DNA of 64,000 nucleotides from Actinomycetes bacterium (GTDB taxonomy: Bacteria > Actinomycetota > Actinomycetes > Actinomycetales > Microbacteriaceae), in contig JAKOTS010000092.1 of assembly GCA_029777095.1 (NCBI GenBank), positions 1-64,000 on the forward strand, written 5' to 3'. Shown piece after piece: positions 37,040-51,024 of this stretch. Made by a program: the position numbers and the translations under genes. The notes beneath the pieces were generated by a model. The model was given only the letters and a program-made list of their open reading frames with translations. It did not search any database and was not told the origin of the DNA. Each line of letters starts with the position of its first letter. The first letter of the stretch is position 1.

Positions 37040-38821
37040 CTACGCGCGGAACGCAGCGACCAGGGTCGCCACCAGCCCGAGCGGATTGCGCGTGCTCTGA
37101 AACTCGGTGAACCCCTCGCTCACCTGCGTGCCCGTGCGCGACGTGACGAACCACGGCGGCTTGGGCAACACCGAGAAGTCGCCCGCGATGAGCGACGACG
37201 GCGAGACCGCGCGGGGGAAGGGCCGGAACGGGCCGCGAACCACCGTGCGTTCGACATCCTCAAGGAGGAAGGCATTGTGGACGACACCGATGCCGCTCGT
37301 CACATTCTCGAGGGTCGCGCCCGGAAAGGCGCCCCAGGTGCAGCCCGGGGTGAGGAACGCGAACGCCGTCCACGCGTTGATCGCGATCGCGCCGTAGTGC
37401 AGGCGCTCGATCGCGGCCTCGAAGCCTTCGCCCAGTCGCCGCCGGGTGACCGGGTCGATGAGCACGTTCGCGCCGAGGGTGCCGGTGAGCCTGGTGTTCG
37501 CGTGGTCGACGGCCGCGTCGACGAAGACCTGGCCGGTACCGGCGAGCTCGACCACGCCGAGCACGGGGGAGAAGAACTCAGTCTGCTCGAGCACCGAGGC
37601 GTCGTCGCCGGGCGCGACGTCGATGAACAGCCGGGTGCCGCCCGCCATCGACTCCGCAGCTGGATACGCGGCAGCGGCCGCCGCCATCTTCTGCTCGGCG
37701 TTCGGGTACCACACGGGCCGCTCAGGGGCACGGGCATAGGCCTCGCGCAACGCCGCAAGAAACTCCGCCTTTTGCGCCCAGCCGGCGCTGAGCAGCACGA
37801 CCTGACCTGCGATGCAGTTGTGCCCGCTATTTTGCAGGCGCATCGTCGCGATGTGTTCGGCCTGATAGCGCAGATCGGCCTTCGACCAGCGGCCCGGCAC
37901 GACGATGATCGGCGAGACCCCGCCAAGCTCGCTCGAGATGGGGGTGGTCAGCAGCGGCTCATGGTCGCGCTTGCGGCGCTCGGCGTCGGCGCCGGTGCCC
38001 CACACGATCATGTCGTGGGTCACTGCCGACCCCGTGATGTGCACGTGCGAAATGTCTGTATGCCCCGTGAGGTATGTACCCACATCGCCGGCACCCGTGA
38101 CGATGCGCAGCAGCCCGAGATCGATCAGCGGTGCGAACGCCCGCGTGTACACGGGCAGCAGCACGTTCTGTGTGGGGTTCAGTTTGAGCAAGACCACGCG
38201 GTTGAACGCCAGTAGTTCATAGAGGGTGTCAAGCAGCGGGATGCTGGTGACATTCCCCGCGCCCAGCACCAGGCCGATCCCCCCGGTCTTCGCCGGCATG
38301 CGCTGGGCAAGGCCGGCATTCGCGCGCACATCGGTCTCGGTGACGCCGGGGCGCATCCACACCTCGCCCGTAAAGCCGCTGAGCAGCACGCCGTCGATCG
38401 CGGCGGTCGGGAAGACCTCCGCGCGCACGCGCCCGCCTGGTGCGCGGGTGACGGTGAGGTCACCGGCCGGGCTCTTGCCGGCGTCGAGTGCGCGGAGGCT
38501 CTTGGCGTAGGCGGTCAGTGCGGTGAGGGTGCCGTAGGGGCCCGAAAGCCATTCTTCGCCGCGAAGCGGATCGCCCGGAGGGAGTTGCTTCGAGGTGGCG
38601 GCAGCGTCTGCCCACTCTGCGGCGTGGGAGCCGACGGTGGCGTGCAGGCGCTCGAGCAGGCGCGCGCGCTGGCCGACCGTGAGGGCGCCCCAGGTGCGTT
38701 CACCGACGGCGAGGTCGGCGATGGCCGCGTCGAGTGGTGCGCGCGCCTCCGCGGTGAGCGAGTTCGTGCCCAGGTCGTTCGTGCCCGGTTCATTCACGCC
38801 AGACTTCGGGTTCGTCGACAC
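37040..38821 (-). CDS. Aldehyde dehydrogenase family protein
   Basis: 593 residues from the GTG at 38821, with GGAGG about 7 nt upstream. Contains an aldehyde dehydrogenase fold: nucleotide region GIGLVLGAGNVTSIPLLDTLYELLAFNRVVLLKLNP near 180, SELGGVSPIIVVPGRW near 300 with the general-base Glu, and NSGHNCIAGQVVLLSAGW with the catalytic Cys near 336. It is about 100 residues longer than typical ALDH, with extra sequence at the N-terminus and C-terminus. The oxidised aldehyde is unknown. It converges on nothing; 83 nt separates it from the recombinase-like gene downstream. Confidence 0.88.
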   Translation of the reverse strand: MSTNPKSGVNEPGTNDLGTNSLTAEARAPLDAAIADLAVGERTWGALTVGQRARLLERLHATVGSHAAEWADAAATSKQLPPGDPLRGEEWLSGPYGTLTALTAYAKSLRALDAGKSPAGDLTVTRAPGGRVRAEVFPTAAIDGVLLSGFTGEVWMRPGVTETDVRANAGLAQRMPAKTGGIGLVLGAGNVTSIPLLDTLYELLAFNRVVLLKLNPTQNVLLPVYTRAFAPLIDLGLLRIVTGAGDVGTYLTGHTDISHVHITGSAVTHDMIVWGTGADAERRKRDHEPLLTTPISSELGGVSPIIVVPGRWSKADLRYQAEHIATMRLQNSGHNCIAGQVVLLSAGWAQKAEFLAALREAYARAPERPVWYPNAEQKMAAAAAAYPAAESMAGGTRLFIDVAPGDDASVLEQTEFFSPVLGVVELAGTGQVFVDAAVDHANTRLTGTLGANVLIDPVTRRRLGEGFEAAIERLHYGAIAINAWTAFAFLTPGCTWGAFPGATLENVTSGIGVVHNAFLLEDVERTVVRGPFRPFPRAVSPSSLIAGDFSVLPKPPWFVTSRTGTQVSEGFTEFQSTRNPLGLVATLVAAFRA

Positions 38822-38907
38822 TGACGGCCTCCTTCGCAGATGGGTGGTGGTTCCATCATGCGCTGGCTGCGGCATCCACACCACTCAGTCGGCGCGACTG
38901 ACAGAAC

Positions 38908-39171
38908 CTAGAGCAGTGAGAGCTCGCGCAGCTTGGCCTCGACGTCGGCGTTCGACGGCTCAACCTGGTGCGACGAGTCGGGGTAGACCACGACGGGGAT
39001 CTGGGTGCGACCCGAGATCTCGCGCGCAACGTCAGCCGCGGCAGGATCTGCGACGAGGTCGATGTACTTGTACTCGATGCCCAGGCCGTCGAGCTGCTTC
39101 TGGGTGCGGCGGCAATCGCTGCACCACTGGGCGCCAAACACAGTGATTCCGGTGGAGTTCTCAGCAGTCAT
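38908..39171 (-). CDS. Mycoredoxin (glutaredoxin-like)
   Basis: 87 residues. CxxC redox pair Cys17-Cys20 in GAQWCSDCRRTQ, with the TQIPVVV cis-Pro segment near 55-61 and a glutaredoxin fold. Reduces mycothiol-mixed disulfides and may recycle the peroxidase at 27880. ATG start; -10 box TAGGCT 6 nt upstream on the minus strand. Followed downstream by the aldehyde dehydrogenase after 86 nt. Confidence 0.92.
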   Translation of the reverse strand: MTAENSTGITVFGAQWCSDCRRTQKQLDGLGIEYKYIDLVADPAAADVAREISGRTQIPVVVYPDSSHQVEPSNADVEAKLRELSLL

Positions 39172-39177
39172 GCCACC

Positions 39178-39183
39178 AGCCTA
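39178..39183 (-). promoter_or_regulatory. -10 box of the mycoredoxin gene, leaderless arrangement
   Basis: On the minus strand TAGGCT, GGTGGC, ATG. Six-nt spacing as in the other cases. Confidence 0.45.
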
Positions 39184-39269
39184 TTGGTTGTGGATGCCAC
39201 AGGGGCCGTGAATGCGCGCCCGGCGTCCCGTGTGCGTGCCCTTGATATATGCCGGGTGACGCATTCGGC

Positions 39270-39872
39270 CTATGCTTCGGGGCCGAGCACGCCATTTGTT
39301 TCTTGGTACCGCTCTCCCGAGACCGGGCACACCCACGCGCCGTCAGCTTGTTCGAGGGGATGCCCGGCGCGGCCAACCCAGCCGATGCGGCGGGCAGGGA
39401 CGCCGACCACAAGCGCGTAATCGGGCACGTCTTTGGTGACGACCGCGCCCGCAGCGACGAGCGCCCAGGCCCCGATGCGGGCAGGGGCGACGCACACTGC
39501 ACGCGCCCCGATGGATGCGCCACGGCCTACTTCCACTCCGACCGCTTCCCAATCGTCAGCGCTCTTTGGGGTGCCGTCGGGGTTCACCGCGCGCGGGAAG
39601 ACGTCGTTGGTGAGCACGGCCGCCGGCCCAATGAAAACGCCATCGGCGAGCCGTGCTGGCTCGTAGACGAGCGCATAGTTTTGCAGCTTGCAGCCGTCGC
39701 CGAGCACGACATCCGGGCCAACGTACGCGCCACGACCGATGTTGCAGTCGGCGCCGAGCCGCGCGCCTTCGCGGACCTGGGCAAGGTGCCAGACCCGCGT
39801 TCGGGGGCCGAGCGACGCAGACTCGGCGACGTCGGCGGAGTCCTGGACAGTGGGCAGGTCTGGATCGGTCAC
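39270..39872 (-). CDS. Left-handed beta-helix N-acetyltransferase, WlbB/WbpD-like
   Basis: 200 residues from the GTG at 39872; earlier in-frame codons up to 40124 overlap lhgO and are rejected. Hexapeptide repeats (VREGARLGADCNIGRGAYVGPDVVLGDGCKLQNYALVYEPARLADGVFIGPAAVLTNDVFPRAVN) match the pattern of WlbB/WbpD, which acetylate the 3-amino group of UDP-GlcNAc3NA. Ends with VPARRIGWVG. Acts in the cytoplasm on a nucleotide sugar. It lies alone, 1.5 kb outside the polysaccharide locus, divergent from lhgO. A purine-rich GAAAGG lies ahead of the start. Confidence 0.85.
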   Translation of the reverse strand: MTDPDLPTVQDSADVAESASLGPRTRVWHLAQVREGARLGADCNIGRGAYVGPDVVLGDGCKLQNYALVYEPARLADGVFIGPAAVLTNDVFPRAVNPDGTPKSADDWEAVGVEVGRGASIGARAVCVAPARIGAWALVAAGAVVTKDVPDYALVVGVPARRIGWVGRAGHPLEQADGAWVCPVSGERYQETNGVLGPEA

Positions 39873-39977
39873 GGCGGGCCTTTCGTTCGGCGATGTGGCG
39901 GTGGCATCCACACTAGAGGCGCGTGACGCAGCGCGGTGGGGGCACCTCACTAGGATTGGTGCCGGATTGGGGAAACG

Positions 39978-41171
39978 ATGGCGCGCATTGCAGTTGTGGG
40001 TGGCGGGATTGTCGGGCTTGCGGTCGCGAGGGCGCTGGCGATGCGGGGTGAAGAGGTGGTGGTCTTCGAAAAGGAAGACCGCGTTGCCGCGCACCAGACG
40101 GGCCACAACTCGGGTGTCGTGCACGCCGGTATTTATTACGCGCCCGGCACGTTGAAGGCGGAGCTCTGTCGTTTGGGGCGCGAGTCGATCCGTGAATACT
40201 GCGCAGAGAAGGCGTTGACGTATCGAGAGCTGGGCAAGCTCGTGGTTGCCCTCGATGAAAGTGAGATCGGCGCACTCGACGCGCTTGAGACGCGCGCGAC
40301 GGCCAACGAGGTGCCGGGACTGCGCCGGATTGGCGCCGAAGAGATTTCAGAAATCGAGCCGCACGGCGTGGGCGTTGCTGCATTGCACTCGCCGCACACC
40401 GCAGCAGTGGACTACACGGCGATCGCCGAAGCGATGGCCGATGACGTGCGCGTCGCAGGCGGACGAGTCGTGCTGGGCGCCGAGGTGACGCACATTCAGC
40501 GGGAGGGCGCTGGCATCAGGGTCATCGCTGGTGACGAAGACCTCTTCGTGGACCGGCTGATCGCATGCGCGGGCTTGCAATCTGATGTGGTGGCGAAGAT
40601 GGTCGGGGCCGACCCATCGCCACGCATTTTGCCGTTTCGCGGCGAGTATTGGGTGCTTGACCCGGCACGTGCCGACCTCGTGCAAGGGATGATTTACCCG
40701 GTGCCAGACCCGCGCTTTCCGTTCCTTGGCGTGCACTTCACGCGCGGGTACGACGATGGCGTGCATGTGGGGCCAAATGCGGTGCCCGCGCTCGCGCGGG
40801 AAGGATACGGCTGGGGATCGATTTCATTTCGGGATACCTGGGGCTCGTTGACGTGGCCGGGGGCGTTCCCGCTGGCTCGGAAACACTGGCGCATGGGCGT
40901 GAACGAGGTGTGGGGGTCGCTGGTGAAGTCGTCATACTTGCGCCAGGCGCAACGGTTCATGCCCGAGCTGACCATGGCCGACCTGACGCACAAATCCGGC
41001 GCGGGTGTACGCGCGCAGGCGTGGGCGCGCGACGGGTCTCTGCTGGATGATTTTGCGATCGACACGATCGGCCCGATCACGATCCTGCGCAACGCACCAT
41101 CTCCCGCCGCGACGTCGTCGATGGCGATTGCCGAGTACCTCCTGGCCGACATCGACCGGACGATTTCCTGA
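39978..41171 (+). CDS. lhgO: L-2-hydroxyglutarate oxidase-type FAD enzyme
   Basis: 397 residues. FAD-dependent oxidoreductase: dinucleotide motif VVGGGIVGLAVARAL at residues 6-20, then GHNSGVVHAGIYYAPGTLKAELCRLG near 40-65 and FRGEYWVLDP near 220, both typical of LhgO. C-terminal SGAGVRAQAWARDGSLLDDF and LRNAPSPAATSSMAI are family signatures. Oxidises L-2-hydroxyglutarate to 2-oxoglutarate, feeding electrons to the membrane pool. GGGGAAA ribosome site; TAGGAT at about 39950 may be its -10 box. Confidence 0.92.
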   Translation: MARIAVVGGGIVGLAVARALAMRGEEVVVFEKEDRVAAHQTGHNSGVVHAGIYYAPGTLKAELCRLGRESIREYCAEKALTYRELGKLVVALDESEIGALDALETRATANEVPGLRRIGAEEISEIEPHGVGVAALHSPHTAAVDYTAIAEAMADDVRVAGGRVVLGAEVTHIQREGAGIRVIAGDEDLFVDRLIACAGLQSDVVAKMVGADPSPRILPFRGEYWVLDPARADLVQGMIYPVPDPRFPFLGVHFTRGYDDGVHVGPNAVPALAREGYGWGSISFRDTWGSLTWPGAFPLARKHWRMGVNEVWGSLVKSSYLRQAQRFMPELTMADLTHKSGAGVRAQAWARDGSLLDDFAIDTIGPITILRNAPSPAATSSMAIAEYLLADIDRTIS

Positions 41172-41200
41172 TCGTCTGGTGAGAATTTCGCGTACCTGTG

Positions 41201-41208
41201 TATAGAAT
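41201..41208 (+). promoter_or_regulatory. Promoter of the giant surface protein gene
   Basis: TGTGTATAGAAT gives an extended -10 (TATAGA or TAGAAT). The transcript would have a leader of about 125 nt, unlike the leaderless genes. Confidence 0.45.
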
Positions 41209-41263
41209 GCAAGCGGGACGGAACAGTTCGCGCGGGGGTAATGTGCGTACGGGTTCCGAATTC

Positions 41264-41288
41264 TTGAAGCGCCGTGGGGGCGCTTCAA
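41264..41288 (+). promoter_or_regulatory. Perfect 10-bp hairpin in the leader of the giant protein gene
   Basis: TTGAAGCGCC pairs fully with GGCGCTTCAA across a GTGGG loop, ending 51 nt before the ATG. Without a T run it is more likely a leader element than a terminator, though it could attenuate read-through from lhgO. Confidence 0.5.
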
Positions 41289-41339
41289 TATGACGATCGT
41301 TGACGGCCTAGCCGCGCGCATCAGACACTGGGGAACCAC

Positions 41340-46976
<5,637 letters not shown>

Positions 46977-47027
46977 GACACTTCCGTTTTGCCAAGAGTC
47001 GGTGGCTGTGTGCCGCCGTGATGCGGG

Positions 47028-47033
47028 TAGCAT
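47028..47033 (+). promoter_or_regulatory. -10 box before the Gfo/Idh gene
   Basis: TAGCAT 41 nt before the GTG, followed by GAGGAG as ribosome site. It would drive the sugar-biosynthesis block separately from the giant gene. Confidence 0.4.
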
Positions 47034-47073
47034 CGCAATAAAACGAGCCTGATCACGAGCGAATGAGGAGCCT

Positions 47074-48126
47074 GTGAGCAAACGATTGAGTGTGGCCGTT
47101 GTCGGTGCGGGCTATTGGGGTCCTAATTTGGCGCGGAACTTCCGGGCGAGCGCTGACTGGGATTTGGCTGCGATCTGTGACCTTGATGCCGAACGTGCCC
47201 AGCGCGTCGCCGATGGGGTTGGAGGCGTCCCGGTGACCACGAGCCTTGACGAGGTGCTCGCCAACCCATTGATCGATGCCATTGCCATCGCGACGCCGGC
47301 CCGAACTCACCACCCGATCGTGATGGCGGCGCTCGCCGCAGGCAAACACGTGATCGTCGAGAAGCCGCTTGCGGATGACCAGGTCCGGGGAGCGGAGATG
47401 GTGTCGGAGGCTCGGGCTCGGGGCCTCGTTCTCATGGCCGACCACACCTATTGTTATACGCCCGCCGTGCTCAAGATTCGAGAGCTGATCGCGGATGGGT
47501 TCCTGGGCGACATCCTCTTCGTCGATAGCGTGCGCATCAACCTCGGCCTGATTCAGCCTGACGTTGACGTCTTCTGGGACCTCGCGCCGCATGACCTGTC
47601 AATCATTGATTTCATCCTCCCCAGCGGGCTTGACGGTGCGACCGTCACAGCACAAGGCGCAGACCCACTTCGCACGGGCAAAGCGTGCATTGGCTATCTG
47701 TCCATGCCGCTCCCTGGCGGGGCGATCGCGCATATCCATGTCAACTGGCTCAGCCCCACAAAGATCCGACAAATGGTCATCGGGGGGACGAAGCGCACAC
47801 TGGTGTGGGATGATCTCAACCCCCAGCAGCGGGTGAGTGTCTACGACCGCGGTATTGACATCGAGACGCAGTCGGAGGTCACTACGCTCGACCGGCGCGC
47901 GGCAAATATTTCGTACCGACTTGGCGACACCTGGGCACCCGCGCTCGAAGAACACGAGGCGCTTGCCGGAGTCGCCAAAGAATTTGCCGCCGCAATCCGC
48001 GAAGGGCGCGAAGCTCGAACGAGCGGTGAGTCGGGGCTGCGCGTCCTTTCAGTGCTGGAAGCCGCAGCAGGAAGCCTCAGAGCCAACGGCGCGCCCTACC
48101 CCATCGACGTAAACGTACTGAGCTAA
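47074..48126 (+). CDS. Gfo/Idh/MocA family nucleotide-sugar dehydrogenase, WlbA/WbpB-like
   Basis: 350 residues. Rossmann motif VVGAGYWGPNLARNF at residues 9-23 binds NAD; the family Lys is in VIVEKPLA near 97, and the substrate His in WDLAPHDLSI near 171. Its place next to an aminotransferase and an acetyltransferase fits a 3-oxidation of UDP-GlcNAc uronate or related sugar, giving the keto sugar to be aminated. Substrate is inferred from context only. GTG start with GAGGAG directly upstream; a -10 box lies at 47028. Confidence 0.85.
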   Translation: MSKRLSVAVVGAGYWGPNLARNFRASADWDLAAICDLDAERAQRVADGVGGVPVTTSLDEVLANPLIDAIAIATPARTHHPIVMAALAAGKHVIVEKPLADDQVRGAEMVSEARARGLVLMADHTYCYTPAVLKIRELIADGFLGDILFVDSVRINLGLIQPDVDVFWDLAPHDLSIIDFILPSGLDGATVTAQGADPLRTGKACIGYLSMPLPGGAIAHIHVNWLSPTKIRQMVIGGTKRTLVWDDLNPQQRVSVYDRGIDIETQSEVTTLDRRAANISYRLGDTWAPALEEHEALAGVAKEFAAAIREGREARTSGESGLRVLSVLEAAAGSLRANGAPYPIDVNVLS

Positions 48127-48134
48127 GGACAAAC

Positions 48135-49130
48135 ATGACAACGCTTGAAGGAACCCGAGTCCTCGTAACGGGCGGCGCGGGAACAATCGGTTCGACGCTC
48201 GTCGATCAGCTCTTGGACGCAGGGGTCGACCACGTTGACGTGCTCGACAACCTTGTTCGGGGCAGGCTCGCAAACCTAGCGCCCGCGATGGAAAGCGGCC
48301 GGGTCAGCCTTGTCGAGGGCGACATTCGTGATGCCAAACTCGTTGAAGAACTCGTCGCGGGCAAGGACGTCGTCTTCCATCAGGCGGCGATCCGAATTAC
48401 GCAGTGTGCGGAGGAACCCCGCCTGGCGCTCGAGGTGCTGGTCGACGGCACTTTCAACGTGGTCGAAGCGGCGGCAAGACACAAGGTCAACAAGCTCGTC
48501 GCGGCATCCTCCGCATCGGTTTACGGAATGGCCGAGGAGTTCCCGACGACCGAGCGCCATCACCACCACAACAACGACACCCTGTACGGGGCTGCCAAGT
48601 CGTTCAACGAGGGACTGGTACGAAGCTTCCGGGCCATGCAAGGCCTCGATTACGTACTGCTTCGGTACTTCAATGTCTACGGCCCGCGAATGGATGTGCA
48701 CGGAGTGTATACCGAGGTGTTGGTGCGCTGGATGGAGCGCATCGCTGACGGGCAGTCGCCGCTCATCTTCGGGGACGGTCAACAGACCATGGATTTCGTC
48801 TATGTTCCCGACATTGCTCGAGCGAACATTCTTGCGGCCGAGAGTGACGTTGTAGAGGGCGTCTACAACATTGCGAGTGGGAACGAGACGAGCCTTCTCG
48901 AGCTCGCGCAGGCGCTTCTTCGGGCGATGGACTCGGATCTCGCGGTGGAGCACGGGCCCGAACGAGCTGTCAACGGTGTCGTCCGCCGCCTTGCCGACAC
49001 CACAGCCGCGCGCAGCGATCTTGGTTTCGAGGCTCAGGTGGGCCTTGAAGATGGGCTTCGGGCACTCGTCGAGTGGTGGCAACCGCAGCGTGAAGAAATC
49101 CGCTCCGGGCGGACGGGCTCGGCGTCATGA
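48135..49130 (+). CDS. NAD-dependent epimerase/dehydratase (extended SDR)
   Basis: 331 residues. GGAGTIGS cofactor motif at residues 13-20; catalytic Ser in AASSASVYG and the Tyr-xxx-Lys pair in YGAAKSF near 151-155. RYFNVYGPRMDVHG and DFVYVPDIARA are typical of UDP-hexose 4-epimerases and dehydratases. It modifies a nucleotide sugar in the locus; 4-epimerase is the simplest reading. Starts 8 nt after the previous stop; 4-nt overlap (ATGA) with the DegT gene. Confidence 0.88.
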   Translation: MTTLEGTRVLVTGGAGTIGSTLVDQLLDAGVDHVDVLDNLVRGRLANLAPAMESGRVSLVEGDIRDAKLVEELVAGKDVVFHQAAIRITQCAEEPRLALEVLVDGTFNVVEAAARHKVNKLVAASSASVYGMAEEFPTTERHHHHNNDTLYGAAKSFNEGLVRSFRAMQGLDYVLLRYFNVYGPRMDVHGVYTEVLVRWMERIADGQSPLIFGDGQQTMDFVYVPDIARANILAAESDVVEGVYNIASGNETSLLELAQALLRAMDSDLAVEHGPERAVNGVVRRLADTTAARSDLGFEAQVGLEDGLRALVEWWQPQREEIRSGRTGSAS

Positions 49131-50263
49131 GTCGCATCAACGTGATGGTGCCGTGGCTGGGCCAGGAAGAAGCAGATGCGGTCGCCGACGCCATCGCGTC
49201 TGGGTGGGTTGCACAGGGCCCTCGGGTCGCCAGGTTCGAGACCGAGTTCGCGGCCTCGGTCGAAGCGCCATATGCCGTCGCGACAACGAGCTGCACCTCG
49301 GCGTTACACCTTGCGCTGATTGTGGTTGGTATTGGTCCGGGGGACGACGTGGTCATTCCATCGTTCTCATTCGTGGCCACGACCAACGCCGTGCGTTACG
49401 TTGGCGCTAACCCCGTCTTCGCAGATGTGGATCTCACCACTGGCAACGTCAATGCCGCGACAATCGCCGCGGCATTGACCCCGGCGACGAAGGCGGTGAT
49501 CGCCGTCGATCAGGGCGGAGTGCCAGTTGACCTCGGCGAGATTCGCGCGGTGACCGATCCGCGCGGCATCGTCGTCGTCGAGGACGCGGCATGTGGTGCC
49601 GGATCGACGTACCAGGGAAAACCGGTGGGGGCTACGGCCGACATCGCGGCATGGTCATTTCACCCGCGCAAGCTCCTCACAACGGGTGAAGGCGGCATGC
49701 TCACCACGACGCGCGAGGACTGGGCGGCGCGCGCGCGCCACCTCCGTGAGCACGCGATGAGCGTCTCGGCGGCTGAACGCCATGCCTCGGTGCTTCCGCC
49801 TGCCGAAGAGTACAGCGAAGTTGGGTACAACTATCGCATGACAGATCTGCAGGCAGCCGTGGGTATCGTGCAGCTTGGCCGCCTCCCCGAGATCGTGGCG
49901 CGCCGCCGCGAGATCGCCGCTCGATATCAGGCGGCCATCGCCGAAATTTCGGGGCTTCGCGCCGTACAGGACCCGGCACACGGGGCCGGAAACTTCCAGT
50001 CGTTCTGGGTAGAGGTGCTTCCGGAGTACCCGATCGACCGTGATGGGCTTCTCGAAGCGCTGGCACATGCCGACATTTCGGCCCGCCGGGGCATCATGGC
50101 TGCGCACCGGCAGCCGCCATATCGCGAACTCACTCCCAAGGGCGGCCTGCCCGTGACGGAACGTCTTACCGACCACACGCTCATCCTGCCCGTGTACCAC
50201 GTGCTGACCGAAGCTGATCAAGACCGCGTCATCGCTGTGTTGCGAGCCTCGGGCGGGCAGTGA
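49127..50263 (+). CDS. DegT/DnrJ/EryC1/StrS aminotransferase
   Basis: 378 residues. PLP enzyme making amino sugars. Signatures: TSCTSALHLALIVVGIGPGDDVVIPSFSFVATTNAV, DAACGAGS, and WSFHPRKLLTTGEGGML with the PLP-binding Lys near 181. The product is probably a 4-amino or 3-amino sugar nucleotide. Its ATG overlaps the epimerase stop by 4 nt and the acetyltransferase follows after 1 nt. A second, less similar DegT enzyme lies at 54811. Confidence 0.93.
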   Translation: MSRINVMVPWLGQEEADAVADAIASGWVAQGPRVARFETEFAASVEAPYAVATTSCTSALHLALIVVGIGPGDDVVIPSFSFVATTNAVRYVGANPVFADVDLTTGNVNAATIAAALTPATKAVIAVDQGGVPVDLGEIRAVTDPRGIVVVEDAACGAGSTYQGKPVGATADIAAWSFHPRKLLTTGEGGMLTTTREDWAARARHLREHAMSVSAAERHASVLPPAEEYSEVGYNYRMTDLQAAVGIVQLGRLPEIVARRREIAARYQAAIAEISGLRAVQDPAHGAGNFQSFWVEVLPEYPIDRDGLLEALAHADISARRGIMAAHRQPPYRELTPKGGLPVTERLTDHTLILPVYHVLTEADQDRVIAVLRASGGQ

Positions 50264-50264
50264 G

Positions 50265-50888
50265 GTGACCGATGTTCTGCTGATTGGGGCGAGTGGCCTG
50301 GCCAGGGAGATCCTGGCTGCGGGTATGACCGGTGTCGTCGGCATTCTTGACGATGACACCGACCGTCATGGTTCGATGGTTGCCGGCGTACCGATCTTGG
50401 GGTCTGTGGCTTCGGCTGCAGGCCGTCCCGAGAAATTCCTGCTCTCGATTGGCCCGGGCGCTGCGCGGCGGAAAGTCGCCGCGATTCTGGCGTCGCTAGG
50501 AATCGTGGACGACCGTTTCGCCACATTTGTCGCACCCGGTGCCCGCGTCGGGGCAACCAGCGTTGTCGGCACGGGCTCGGTGCTTCTCGACGGCGTCGTT
50601 GTCACGGCCGATGCGGTTATCGGCCGGCACGTCGTGATCATGCCGAATTGTACGATCACACATGATGACGTGCTCGCGGACTTCACGACACTCGCAGCTG
50701 CAGTGAGCCTCGGAGGATCAGTTCGAACCGGAGAAGGTGCATACATTGGCATGAACGCTGCAATCCGTCAGGGTGTGGTTGTAGGGTCAGATGCCACTGT
50801 CGGGATGGGGGCTGTCGTCCTTCGTGACATTCCAGCCGCTCAGACGTGGGCAGGAATACCCGCCAGGGAACTAGGAGAAGCCGAGTGA
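50265..50888 (+). CDS. NeuD/PglD-type sugar O/N-acetyltransferase
   Basis: 207 residues. N-terminal Rossmann-like DVLLIGASGLAREILAAG, then hexapeptide repeats forming a left-handed helix: GARVGATSVVGTGSVLLDGVVVTADAVIGRHVVIMPNCTITHDDV, and a C-terminal GMGAVVLRDIPAAQTWAGIPARELG. PglD and PerB-like members acetylate UDP-4-amino sugars, matching the aminotransferase next door. GTG start directly after the DegT stop. The stop overlaps a short ORF by 4 nt. Confidence 0.9.
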   Translation: MTDVLLIGASGLAREILAAGMTGVVGILDDDTDRHGSMVAGVPILGSVASAAGRPEKFLLSIGPGAARRKVAAILASLGIVDDRFATFVAPGARVGATSVVGTGSVLLDGVVVTADAVIGRHVVIMPNCTITHDDVLADFTTLAAAVSLGGSVRTGEGAYIGMNAAIRQGVVVGSDATVGMGAVVLRDIPAAQTWAGIPARELGEAE

Positions 50889-51022
50889 ACATTTGGCTCC
50901 GCGATCCAAGCGGAGTCAATAGCGATGTGGTTCGAGGCACGATGGCGCAACAGTCCGCGAGCACCACGCATCCCGGTGAACTCGTGTGTGCCGGAGCAAC
51001 CGCTGCGCAGATTGGACTCTAG
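50885..51022 (+). CDS. Possible 45-residue coupled ORF
   Basis: Opens with GTG overlapping the acetyltransferase stop (GTGA) and ends TAG at 51022, 2 nt before the flippase GTG. It begins MNIWLRDPSGVNSD and ends AAQIGL; no known family. It may only carry ribosomes to the flippase start, or be a remnant of a larger gene. No other plausible ribosome site for the flippase is seen, which favours coupling. Confidence 0.4.
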   Translation: MNIWLRDPSGVNSDVVRGTMAQQSASTTHPGELVCAGATAAQIGL

Positions 51023-51024
51023 AC

